Below are positions 8,805-15,961 of a DNA stretch of 64,000 bases, one piece after another. Location: contig NZ_AP025628.1 of NCBI RefSeq assembly GCF_025999835.1, positions 1,922,001 through 1,986,000 of the forward strand, read 5' to 3'. The translations under genes and the position numbers were made by a program. Below the pieces are notes generated by a model. That model did no database searches and had not been told where the DNA came from. It was given only the letters and a program-made list of their open reading frames with translations. Each line of letters starts with the position of its first letter. The stretch's first letter is position 1. The stretch is from Caldinitratiruptor microaerophilus (GTDB lineage: Bacteria; Bacillota; Sulfobacillia; Symbiobacteriales; ZC4RG38).

Positions 8805-11219
8805 TCAGGGTTCTTGCAACGTGGCCACCGTCACGCCGTCGCCGCCCTCGCCGACCCCGCCGAGGCGGAAGGAGACGACCGCGGGGTGCTCCCGCAGGTA
8901 ACGCTGCACGGCCTGGCGCAGCGCGCCGGTGCCCTTGCCGTGGATGATCCGCACGTGCGTCGCCCCGGCGAGCAGGGCGTCGTCGAGGTACTTGTCGATC
9001 CGGCGGAGGGCGTCGGCCGTCGTGAGCCCGCGCAGGTCGAGCTCCGTGGAGAACCCGGCGCGGACCCCGGCGGCCTCGGGGCGGGGCCGGGCCGGCGCGG
9101 GCGCAGGAGGCGCCGCCGGGGCCGGTGCAGCCGCCCGCAGGAGGTCCGAGACGGGGACGCGCAGCTTGAGCACGCCGGCCTGCACCGTCACCTGCCCCTC
9201 CACGTCGGGCGGGGACAGGACCGTGGCGGTCACGTTCATCGAGCGGACGTAGACGGTCTCGCCCGGCCGGAGGTCGGGCGGTGGCCCCGCCTCCGGGCTT
9301 CCCGCCAGCGGATCGACTGCGGCAGGGCCGGCGGCGTCCGCCGCCGGCTCAAGGCTGCGGGTCCGTCCGCTCAGGGCCCGCAGGCGCTCCCGCGCGGCGG
9401 CGATGGCCCGCTCCTGCTCGCGCGCCGCCTGCTGGCGGCGGGCCGCGCGGAGCTCGTCCAGGATCTCCTCCGCCTCGCGCCGGACCGCCGCCAGGAGGCT
9501 GGCAGCTTCGGCGCGGGCCTTCTCCAGGATCTCCTGCTCCCGCTCGCGGGTGCGGGCCAGGCGCTCGCGCGCGTCCCGCTGCAGGCGTTCCGCCTCGGCC
9601 CGGGCAGCCCGGGCCGCCTCCCGTTCCCGCTCCGCCTCGATCCGCGCCGCCTGGACGTGGGCGAGCAGGCGCTCCACCGTGTCCTCCTCCCGGCTGAGGA
9701 AGCTGCGGGCGCGTTCGACGAGGGAAGGGGCGATCCCGAGCCGCAGCGCGATCTCGAACGCCTGTGACGCCCCCGGCGTGCCGATCTGGAGGCGGTACGT
9801 GGGCCGGAGGGTCTCGAGGTCGAATTCCACCGAGGCGTTCTCCACCCGGTCGCGGTGGAACGCGAAGGCCTTCAGCTCCGGGTAGTGGGTGGTGGCCACG
9901 GCGAGCGCCCCGCGGGCCTGGAGGTGCTCGAGGATCGCCATGGCCAGGGCGGCGCCCTCGGTCGGGTCCGTGCCCGCGCCCAGCTCGTCGAGGAGGACGA
10001 GGGCACCCGGCTGCAGCTCCGCCAGGATGCCGGCGATGGCCCCCATGTGGGAGCTGAAGGTGGACAGGCTCGCTTCGATCGACTGCTCGTCGCCGATGTC
10101 CGCGAAGACCTGCGAGAACACCCCGAGCTCCGTGCCGGGGGCGGCCGGCACGTGCAGGCCCGCCTGGGCCATGAGGCAGAAGAGGCCGATCGTCTTCAGG
10201 GTCACGGTTTTGCCGCCGGTGTTCGGCCCCGTGATGACCAGGACGTCGAAGTCGCGGCCCAGGTGCACGTCGATGGGGACGGGCTCGACGGGCAGGAGCG
10301 GGTGCCGGCCGCGGACGATCGCCACCTCGGGGCGGTCGGAGAGCACAGGCTCCACGGCGTCGAGGTCCCGGCTCAGGAGCGCCTTGGCGGCGCAGAAGTC
10401 GAGGTGCGCGAGGGCCTCGAGGGTCGTGGTCCAGGCGTCGGCGTCCTGTGCGATGAGCCCCGTCAGGCGGGCCAGGATGCGGGCGATCTCCTCCCGCTCG
10501 TCGAGGGCCAGGCGCTTGAGGTCGTTGCCCAGGTCGACCACGGCGAAGGGCTCGATGAACAGCGTGGAGCCGCTCTGGGACTGGTCGTGCACGACCCCGG
10601 GCACCTGCGAGCGGTATTCGACCTTGACCGGCAGCACGTAGCGATCGTCCCGGATGGTGACGATGGGTTCCTGCAGGTAGAGCCGCATCGACGGGTTCCG
10701 GACGAGGGTCTCCAGGCGCTCCCGGATCCGGTTCTGGAGGATCCGCATCTCCCGGCGGATGCGGGCCAGCTCCGGGCTGGCGGCGTCGGCCACCTCGCCC
10801 TCCTCCGTGATCGACCGCCGGATCTCGGCCTCGGTCGCGGCGAAGTCTCCCAGCTGGGCCCCGTAGGCGGCCAGGGTCGGGGCCGTGGCCTGGTGCTCGG
10901 CCAGCTGGCGGCGCAGGCGGCGGGCGGCCGCAGCGGTGTCTGCCACGTCGAGGAGCTCGGCCGGCTCCAGCGGCGCCCCCAGGATGGCGCGCCGCACCGC
11001 CTGGCGCAGGTCACGGACCCCGCCCAGGTTCAGGCCGGCGCCGCGGTCCAGGAGCGCCCGCGCCTCCGACGTCTCCCGCAGCCGGTGGGCCACCTCGAGG
11101 GGGTCCGGCGACGGCTGCAGAGCCGCGCAGATCGCCTTGCCGGCCGCGGTCTGCGCCCGGGCCGTCAGGAGCGCTCGAATCCGGTCGAATTCCAGCGTGC
11201 GGAGCGCGCGCTCGTTCAC
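8805..11219 (-). CDS. mutS2: MutS2 endonuclease/ATPase
   Basis: MutS2 (804 aa) resolves or suppresses recombination intermediates and, in Bacillus, also rescues collided ribosomes. The N-terminal clamp/core region is followed by the ABC-type ATPase: Walker A GPNTGGKTVTLK near residue 328 and Walker B LVLLDELGAGTD near 405, then a long Arg/Glu-rich coiled coil. A C-terminal Smr nuclease domain (about 722-800) has LDLRG and HGKGTGAL. MutS1 mismatch-binding domain I is absent, as expected for MutS2. Start taken as GTG 11219 (VNERALRTLEFDRI), because the open frame upstream looks non-coding; an upstream ATG at 11270 lacks a ribosome site. Divergent from the alpha/beta hydrolase gene. Confidence 0.93.
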   Translation of the reverse strand: MNERALRTLEFDRIRALLTARAQTAAGKAICAALQPSPDPLEVAHRLRETSEARALLDRGAGLNLGGVRDLRQAVRRAILGAPLEPAELLDVADTAAAARRLRRQLAEHQATAPTLAAYGAQLGDFAATEAEIRRSITEEGEVADAASPELARIRREMRILQNRIRERLETLVRNPSMRLYLQEPIVTIRDDRYVLPVKVEYRSQVPGVVHDQSQSGSTLFIEPFAVVDLGNDLKRLALDEREEIARILARLTGLIAQDADAWTTTLEALAHLDFCAAKALLSRDLDAVEPVLSDRPEVAIVRGRHPLLPVEPVPIDVHLGRDFDVLVITGPNTGGKTVTLKTIGLFCLMAQAGLHVPAAPGTELGVFSQVFADIGDEQSIEASLSTFSSHMGAIAGILAELQPGALVLLDELGAGTDPTEGAALAMAILEHLQARGALAVATTHYPELKAFAFHRDRVENASVEFDLETLRPTYRLQIGTPGASQAFEIALRLGIAPSLVERARSFLSREEDTVERLLAHVQAARIEAEREREAARAARAEAERLQRDARERLARTREREQEILEKARAEAASLLAAVRREAEEILDELRAARRQQAAREQERAIAAARERLRALSGRTRSLEPAADAAGPAAVDPLAGSPEAGPPPDLRPGETVYVRSMNVTATVLSPPDVEGQVTVQAGVLKLRVPVSDLLRAAAPAPAAPPAPAPARPRPEAAGVRAGFSTELDLRGLTTADALRRIDKYLDDALLAGATHVRIIHGKGTGALRQAVQRYLREHPAVVSFRLGGVGEGGDGVTVATLQEP

Positions 11220-11369
11220 TTCGGAGCCGTCACGTCCCTTCCGGGCCGGGGGAGCCCCGGCCCCTTGCATTATGTACGCGCCGGCCGCGCCGGCGCAACC
11301 GGAAGACTCGCTCCGCTCGGGCCGGCAGCCGTGGAGGGACCGGCGTTGGCACCGTCGAACCCTCCTGTC

Positions 11370-11388
11370 GTGCACCTGCCAGGTGCAC
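11370..11388. promoter_or_regulatory. Perfect palindrome between mutS2 and hydrolase gene
   Basis: GTGCACCTGCCAGGTGCAC has 9-bp perfect arms around one central base. It lies 26 nt before the hydrolase start and 150 bp upstream of mutS2, a position suited to an operator for the hydrolase. No matching regulator family is recognised. Confidence 0.45.
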
Positions 11389-11413
11389 CACCTGGAGACG
11401 AGGAGGCCGGTCG

Positions 11414-12187
11414 ATGGCACTCGCCGTCACGTTCGAGCCGTACCGCCCGGTCGTACTCCTGCACGCTTTCCCCTTGAACCGGACGATGTGGTCCCCGCAG
11501 GTCGAAACCCTCGAGGCGGCCGGTTTCAGCCCGCTGGCTCCGGATCTGCCCGGCTTCGGCGAGAGCCGGGCGGTGCGCGCGCAGAGCCTGGACGGCTTCG
11601 CGGCGGCGGTGCTGGAGACACTCGACCGGTACGGGATCCGGCGGGCTGCCTTCGTGGGGCTCAGCATGGGCGGGTACGTGCTGTTCCGCATCTGGGAGCG
11701 GGCACCGGAGCGGGTGCTTGCCCTGGTGCTGGCCGATACCCGCGCCGAGCCGGACGCGCCGGAAGCCCGGGAGCGCCGTCTCCTCCAGGCGAGCCAGGTC
11801 GAGGCGCAGGGCCCGGCGGCCATCGCCGACGGGTTCGTGCAGGGAGCCCTCGGAGCCACCACGCACCGCGCCCGCGCCGGCGTGACCCTCCGGGTGCGCG
11901 ACCTGGTGCTGGGCGCGCCGCGCGAGGGCGTGGTGCAGGCCCTTCACGCACTCGCCGGGCGCCCCGACTCCCGGCCGCTTCTCCCGGGGATCCGTGTCCC
12001 GACGCTCATCCTCGTCGGCGACGAGGACACCCTGACACCGCCCGACGCCTCCCGTGCGATGGCCGCCGCGATCCCGGGCTCAGTGCTGAAGGTCCTCCCG
12101 GGCGCGGGACACCTCGCCAACCTCGAAGACCCGGGGGCGTTCAACGGGGCGCTGCTCGACTTCCTGGGCACCGTCCGCTGGCACTGA
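11414..12187 (+). CDS. Alpha/beta hydrolase
   Basis: Soluble alpha/beta-fold hydrolase of 257 aa. The catalytic triad is visible: Ser84 in the nucleophile elbow GLSMGG, Asp near 201 in GDEDTLTPP, and His near 232 in GAGHLANLE. The oxyanion region HAFPLNRTMW precedes them. Sequence style is that of the 3-oxoadipate enol-lactonase/esterase-like group, but substrate cannot be assigned. AGGAGG precedes the ATG. Its 3' end overlaps the 3' end of the convergent DUF421 gene by 108 bp, which is unusual for this gene-dense but normally non-overlapping layout. No signal peptide. Confidence 0.9.
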   Translation: MALAVTFEPYRPVVLLHAFPLNRTMWSPQVETLEAAGFSPLAPDLPGFGESRAVRAQSLDGFAAAVLETLDRYGIRRAAFVGLSMGGYVLFRIWERAPERVLALVLADTRAEPDAPEARERRLLQASQVEAQGPAAIADGFVQGALGATTHRARAGVTLRVRDLVLGAPREGVVQALHALAGRPDSRPLLPGIRVPTLILVGDEDTLTPPDASRAMAAAIPGSVLKVLPGAGHLANLEDPGAFNGALLDFLGTVRWH

Positions 12188-12754
12188 CCCGTCAGGCGGC
12201 CGCCGTTCCGGGGGCGGCGGAGGCTTGCACTGCTCCTGGGCCACGTCGGCCCGGGTCGCCGGGCGGGCCGCCTCGCGCAGGACCACGCTCACCCCGCCGG
12301 TCGGTTCGAGCCACGCCTCCTCCACGTCGCTGAGGCGCAGGACCTGTTGCATGCGGAGCGCGGCGGCGAGGTCGCCGAGGCTGACGCGCTCCCGTCGCAG
12401 GTTGTCGAGCAGGATCCGGCCGTCCTTCACCAGCAGGGTGGGACGGCCTTCCGTCACGTCCTCCACCTTCCGGAAGCGCAGATTCAGGGTGGTGAGGAGG
12501 ACGTGCAGGCCCCCGAGGATCAGGACCGGCACGATCCCGTGCAGCATGTTGCCGTCGGCCTCGGTGATCGGGATCGAGGCGACCTCGCTGATCATGATGA
12601 CGAGGGCCAGGTCGAACGGCGCCATGGCTGCGACCGTCCGCTTGCCCGTCCAGCGCATGACCGCCAGGACCAGGAAGAACAGCACGGTGGTACGGAAGGT
12701 CAGTCGTGGCAGGTCTGCCAGAAGCTCCGGCAACCACCGGTCCACCGGCGGCAC
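12080..12754 (-). CDS. DUF421 (YetF-like) membrane protein
   Basis: Membrane protein of 224 aa in the DUF421/YetF family of unknown molecular function. Three N-terminal hydrophobic segments (residues about 18-105) are followed by the conserved cytoplasmic domain with GRPTLLVKDGRIL and LRMQQVLRLSDVEEAWLEPTG. The GTG start follows a G-rich ribosome site. The last 36 or so residues are antisense to the end of the alpha/beta hydrolase gene and are Pro/Arg/Glu-rich, unlike the family core. It is the only gene downstream of the long structured leader and terminator at 12851-12990, so its expression is probably RNA-controlled. Confidence 0.85.
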   Translation of the reverse strand: MPPVDRWLPELLADLPRLTFRTTVLFFLVLAVMRWTGKRTVAAMAPFDLALVIMISEVASIPITEADGNMLHGIVPVLILGGLHVLLTTLNLRFRKVEDVTEGRPTLLVKDGRILLDNLRRERVSLGDLAAALRMQQVLRLSDVEEAWLEPTGGVSVVLREAARPATRADVAQEQCKPPPPPERRPPDGSVPADGAQEVEQRPVERPRVFEVGEVSRAREDLQH

Positions 12755-12850
12755 CCCCCGCCGGACCCTTTCCCCGGGTGTGCTCGTCCTGTTAGCGTAC
12801 CCCCGGGTGGGCAGGCTTCAAGCAGGCCGGCAGGCCCGGCCGCCGAGGGC

Positions 12851-12887
12851 AAGAAAAAGGCGCCCGGCCTGCTGTGACACCGGGCGC
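12851..12887 (-). terminator. Strong intrinsic terminator in DUF421 leader
   Basis: Minus strand GCGCCCGG...CCGGGCGC stem (8 bp, 12-nt loop) is followed directly by CTTTTTCTT. This is the best U-tract terminator in the window and lies before, not after, the DUF421 gene, implying conditional read-through. Confidence 0.85.
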
Positions 12888-12899
12888 AGGGCAATCGGA

Positions 12900-12990
12900 C
12901 CGTGGTGGGGGAACCTGACGGGCTGGAAGCCCTCGCGACGGGGGGGACCACCACGGCCCGGGGTTCGACCCCGCAGTGCGCGGGACGTAC
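12900..12990 (-). ncRNA. Structured leader RNA, possible riboswitch of unrecognised class
   Basis: Between the promoter (13000-13028) and terminator (12851-12887) the minus-strand RNA can form a CGGGG/CCCCG hairpin with a 5-nt loop (near 12957-12973) and an outer CCGTGGTGG/CCACCACGG stem (12947-12955 with 12900-12908) enclosing a GGGCT/AGCCC hairpin. I compared it by eye with SAM, TPP, FMN, fluoride, glycine, guanidine, ZTP, Mn and T-box consensus sequences without a match. The layout promoter - folded domain - terminator - gene is that of a riboswitch. Confidence 0.5.
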
Positions 12991-12999
12991 CCTGTCATG

Positions 13000-13028
13000 A
13001 ATTTACCATACACGCCATGTGTTGTCCA
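13000..13028 (-). promoter_or_regulatory. Promoter of the structured DUF421 leader
   Basis: TGGACA (13023-13028) and TAAATT (13000-13005) on the minus strand with 17-bp spacing; predicted start near 12993. Confidence 0.6.
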
Positions 13029-13078
13029 GCCATGATCATCCGGAATCTCCCAGCACCGTTCGGGACAACCAGGTGACA

Positions 13079-13807
13079 TCATCCTGCCCCGGTCCGCGCG
13101 GGCTTCGGTTCGCCGGGTCCGGTGGCTGCCGCCAGCCCGGACGCGCCCTCGGAAACTGCCGCGGCCCGAGCCTCGATGAAGCTGCGCACGAGGTGGGCGA
13201 GGCTGCGAGGGGGAATGCCTTCCCGCAGGGCCAGGTGGAGGGTCTCGATGTACGCCTCCGCCTCGGGGTGGGCCAGGAGCAGCCGCAGCACGTCGACGCC
13301 CGGCGGCATCTCCCCCCTCTTCAGGAGCCCTTCCGGGATGCCTGTCTCCTCGCAGAGCCGCGCAAGGAGGGTGTCCGGTATCTCGGTCCGTCCGGCCAGC
13401 ATGTCCCGGAGCTGATCGGCCGGGACCCGGAAGTAGGCCGCCAGGCGGTCCGGTGCGAACTCCGGGTAGCCCTCCTCCATCATCCAGGTGATGATCTGCC
13501 GCAGGCGAAGCCCGGGCCGGTCGAGGTCCCGGAACGCCTGCAGTTCCGCAGGCTTGAGCCGCGCCATCTTCAGCCGGAGGACCCGTCCGGTCTCGGGGGG
13601 CACCCGCCCCAGGAGGTAGTCGACCGACACCCCGAAGTGGCGCGCCAGCGCCACCAGGTGCTCCGCCCGCACCCGGTCGAAGCTCTTGTGCTCCCGCTCC
13701 AGCGCCCCGATGTAGCTGTAGTGCAGTCCAACCGCCCGCTCCACGTCACGCAGGCTCTGCCGCTGCGACTCTCGTACCATCCGAAGGCGCTGACCCGGGC
13801 TGAGCAC
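13079..13807 (-). CDS. XRE-type HTH transcriptional regulator
   Basis: DNA-binding protein of 242 aa. The N-terminal Cro/CI helix-turn-helix covers about residues 4-65 (LRDVERAVGLHYSYIGALERE), followed by an uncharacterised helical C-terminal region of about 170 aa with a second segment resembling an antitoxin/XRE dimer domain (PDRLAAYFRVPADQLRDML). GGGAGGTG lies 8 nt before the GTG start. Its own promoter carries a perfect inverted repeat next to the -10, so negative autoregulation is likely. Targets are unknown; neighbours on either side are unrelated housekeeping genes. Confidence 0.85.
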   Translation of the reverse strand: MLSPGQRLRMVRESQRQSLRDVERAVGLHYSYIGALEREHKSFDRVRAEHLVALARHFGVSVDYLLGRVPPETGRVLRLKMARLKPAELQAFRDLDRPGLRLRQIITWMMEEGYPEFAPDRLAAYFRVPADQLRDMLAGRTEIPDTLLARLCEETGIPEGLLKRGEMPPGVDVLRLLLAHPEAEAYIETLHLALREGIPPRSLAHLVRSFIEARAAAVSEGASGLAAATGPGEPKPARTGAG

Positions 13808-13837
13808 GGGTCCACACCTCCCGAAGCGGTTTCCCGG

Positions 13838-13860
13838 ATTCCGATGGAATGCGATTCCAT
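13838..13860. promoter_or_regulatory. Likely autoregulatory operator
   Basis: ATGGAAT-GCG-ATTCCAT is a perfect inverted repeat (13844-13860), with a third half-site ATTCC at 13838. It overlaps the 3' edge of the -10 and the expected transcription start of the HTH gene, a classical repressor position. Confidence 0.6.
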
Positions 13861-13887
13861 GCTACTTCAACCAAGACCCGAAGTCAA
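13859..13887 (-). promoter_or_regulatory. Promoter of the HTH regulator gene
   Basis: TTGACT (13882-13887) and TAGCAT (13859-13864), minus strand, 17-bp spacing. The region is clearly more AT-rich than its surroundings. Confidence 0.75.
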
Positions 13888-13976
13888 CTTGGGGTAGCTA
13901 ACTATTGCGAACTGGCTACTTCTTCGGCTGACAGCCGGCGCCGCGGTCACGGGCCAGGGAGGCCGCCGTGCACCGC

Positions 13977-15917
13977 TCACCCTGACGCCGCCCGTTCCCA
14001 CTCCACGTAGAGTCGCTCGAGCTCACGCTCCAGCGCCTGGTAACGGGCGGCGATCTCGCGCCCTCGCGGGCTGCGGTACGTGTCCGGGTCGGCCAGGCGG
14101 GCGGCCAGTTCGTCCCTCTCCGCCTCGAGGCGGGCAATCTCCGTCTCCAGCCGGCGGACCTCAGCCTGGCGGGCGGCCTCGGCCCGCCGCCGCTCCCGCG
14201 GAGTGGCGTGCGGGGGGCCATCCCCGGCGGCGCCGCGGCCCGGGCCTGCCGCCGCAGGCTCCCGCGGCTGGCCGGCCGGGGCACTCGCGGGGGCGGCCGC
14301 CGCCTGCGCGGCCGCCTGCGCCTCGCGGTAGGCCGTGTAGTTGCCCGGATGGTCGGTCACTGCCCCATCGGCGAACGCCCAGACGCGCGTCGCCAGCCGG
14401 TCGATGAAGTACCGGTCGTGGCTGACGAACAGGATCGTCCCGGGGAAGACCTGCAGGGCCTCCTCCAGGGCCTGGCGCGCATCGGCGTCGAGGTGGTTCG
14501 TGGGCTCGTCGAGGAGCAGCGTGTTCGCGCCGGACAGCACGAGCCGGGCCAGCCGGAGACGGCTCCGCTCGCCGCCCGACAGCACGCCCACCGGACGCTC
14601 CACGTCCTCGCCCCGGAACAGGAAGCGGGCGAGCAGCGACCGGGCCTCGAACACGGTCATCCCCGGCAGCTGCAGGATGGTCTGGAGAACCGTGCGGCCG
14701 GGGTCCAGGTCGTCCAGGTCCTGCGCGAAGTACCCCCTCCGCACCCCGACGCCCCACCACACCCGACCGGCGGAGGGCGCCTCGAGCCCGTGGAGGATCC
14801 GCAGGAACGTCGTCTTGCCTGCCCCGTTCGGACCCACCAGCGCGACGCGCTCCCCGCGCCGCACCCGGAGGGTGACGTCGCGGAACAGCACGCGGTCGCC
14901 GACGGCGCGGGCAAGGTCCCGGACCACGAGCACCTCCTCGGCGCTCTCGTGGCGGGGACCGAACTGCAGGCGCAGGCCCGGCCGGGCGACCGGCGGGGGC
15001 GGGGTGCCCTCCTCTTCCAGGCGCGCCAGGGCGCGCTCGCGGCTCTTCGCCTGCCGTGCCCGGCTGCCGGCCTGGTAGCGGCGGATGAAGGCCTCGAGGC
15101 GCTGCCGCTCCTCCTCCCGGCGGCGCCAGGCCGCCTCCTCCTGGCGCAGCCGCGCCTCCCGGGCTTCGAGGTAGGCCGAGTAGTTCCCGCGGTAGTACGT
15201 GCTCCGCCCTGCTCGCAGCTCGAGCACCGCCCCGGCCACGGAATCGAGGAGGTAGCGGTCGTGCGACACGATCACCGCCGCCGCCCGGGAGACGCGCAGA
15301 TAGCCCTCCAGCCACTCCACGGCCGCCAGGTCCAGGTGATTCGTGGGCTCGTCGAGCAGCAGGAGGTCCGGCTCGGCCAGCAGCACCTTCGCCAGGCCCA
15401 GGCGGACCCGCTGCCCACCGGAAAGCGCCCGTACCGGCAAGGACAGGTCGGGCTCCCGGAACCCGAGGCCGAACAGGACCGACCGCACGCGGGCCGGAGC
15501 CGCGTACCCGCCAGCGGCCTCGAAGCGGGCCAGGAGGTGGTCGTACTCCGCCGTCACCTCCCGCAGCGCCCGCCCCGCGGCCGCGGCGCTGGCCATCTCG
15601 GCCTCCAGGTCCCGCAGCCGCCCCTCCCACCCCCAGATGTGCGACAGCGCGCGGGCCGCTTCCTCGGCGACGGCCCGGTCCGACGGAGGGACCGCCTCCT
15701 GGGCCAGGTAGCCCACCCGGCAGCCGGGGGCCACGACGACCCGCCCCGAGGCGGGCTCCGCCTGCCCCGCCAGGGTGCGCAGGAGCGTCGACTTGCCGGC
15801 CCCGTTGGGGCCCACGACGGCCAGCCGCTCGCCGCGGTTCAGGACGAAGGAGACGCCGGTCAGCAGGCGCTGTCCGCCCGCGTCACAGGCCAGGTCCTGG
15901 ACGGTGAGAACGGCCAA
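13977..15917 (-). CDS. ABC-F family ATPase
   Basis: Soluble ribosome-associated ATPase of 646 aa with two ABC cassettes and no membrane segment. Cassette 1: GPNGAGKSTLL, LSGGQRVRLGLAK, LLLLDEPTNHLDL. Cassette 2: GPNGAGKTTFL, LSGGERSRLRLAR, TLLLDEPTNHLDA. The inter-cassette P-site linker is Arg/Glu-rich (about residues 245-300), and a C-terminal coiled coil ends the protein, as in YdiF/Uup members. The TTG start at 15917 (LAVLTVQDL) is preceded by GGGGGGTGG 4 nt away. It follows pheT by 44 nt in the same direction and may be co-transcribed. ABC-F proteins act in translation or antibiotic resistance; which applies here is unknown. Confidence 0.92.
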   Translation of the reverse strand: MAVLTVQDLACDAGGQRLLTGVSFVLNRGERLAVVGPNGAGKSTLLRTLAGQAEPASGRVVVAPGCRVGYLAQEAVPPSDRAVAEEAARALSHIWGWEGRLRDLEAEMASAAAAGRALREVTAEYDHLLARFEAAGGYAAPARVRSVLFGLGFREPDLSLPVRALSGGQRVRLGLAKVLLAEPDLLLLDEPTNHLDLAAVEWLEGYLRVSRAAAVIVSHDRYLLDSVAGAVLELRAGRSTYYRGNYSAYLEAREARLRQEEAAWRRREEERQRLEAFIRRYQAGSRARQAKSRERALARLEEEGTPPPPVARPGLRLQFGPRHESAEEVLVVRDLARAVGDRVLFRDVTLRVRRGERVALVGPNGAGKTTFLRILHGLEAPSAGRVWWGVGVRRGYFAQDLDDLDPGRTVLQTILQLPGMTVFEARSLLARFLFRGEDVERPVGVLSGGERSRLRLARLVLSGANTLLLDEPTNHLDADARQALEEALQVFPGTILFVSHDRYFIDRLATRVWAFADGAVTDHPGNYTAYREAQAAAQAAAAPASAPAGQPREPAAAGPGRGAAGDGPPHATPRERRRAEAARQAEVRRLETEIARLEAERDELAARLADPDTYRSPRGREIAARYQALERELERLYVEWERAASG

Positions 15918-15961
15918 CGATCCACCCCCCGTGCCGGACGGGCCGTGCAGCCATGGCGACC

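Noticed and set aside
12900-12955. Partial resemblance to a TPP riboswitch (GGGAACCTGACGGGC) on the plus strand
   Set aside because: The CTGAGA half is missing and no gene follows on the plus strand.
12955-12985. tRNA-like T-arm GGGGTTCGACCCC
   Set aside because: Tested as a tRNA or selC on both strands: no matching acceptor stem, D-arm or anticodon arm with a sensible anticodon. Treated as a hairpin in the DUF421 leader.
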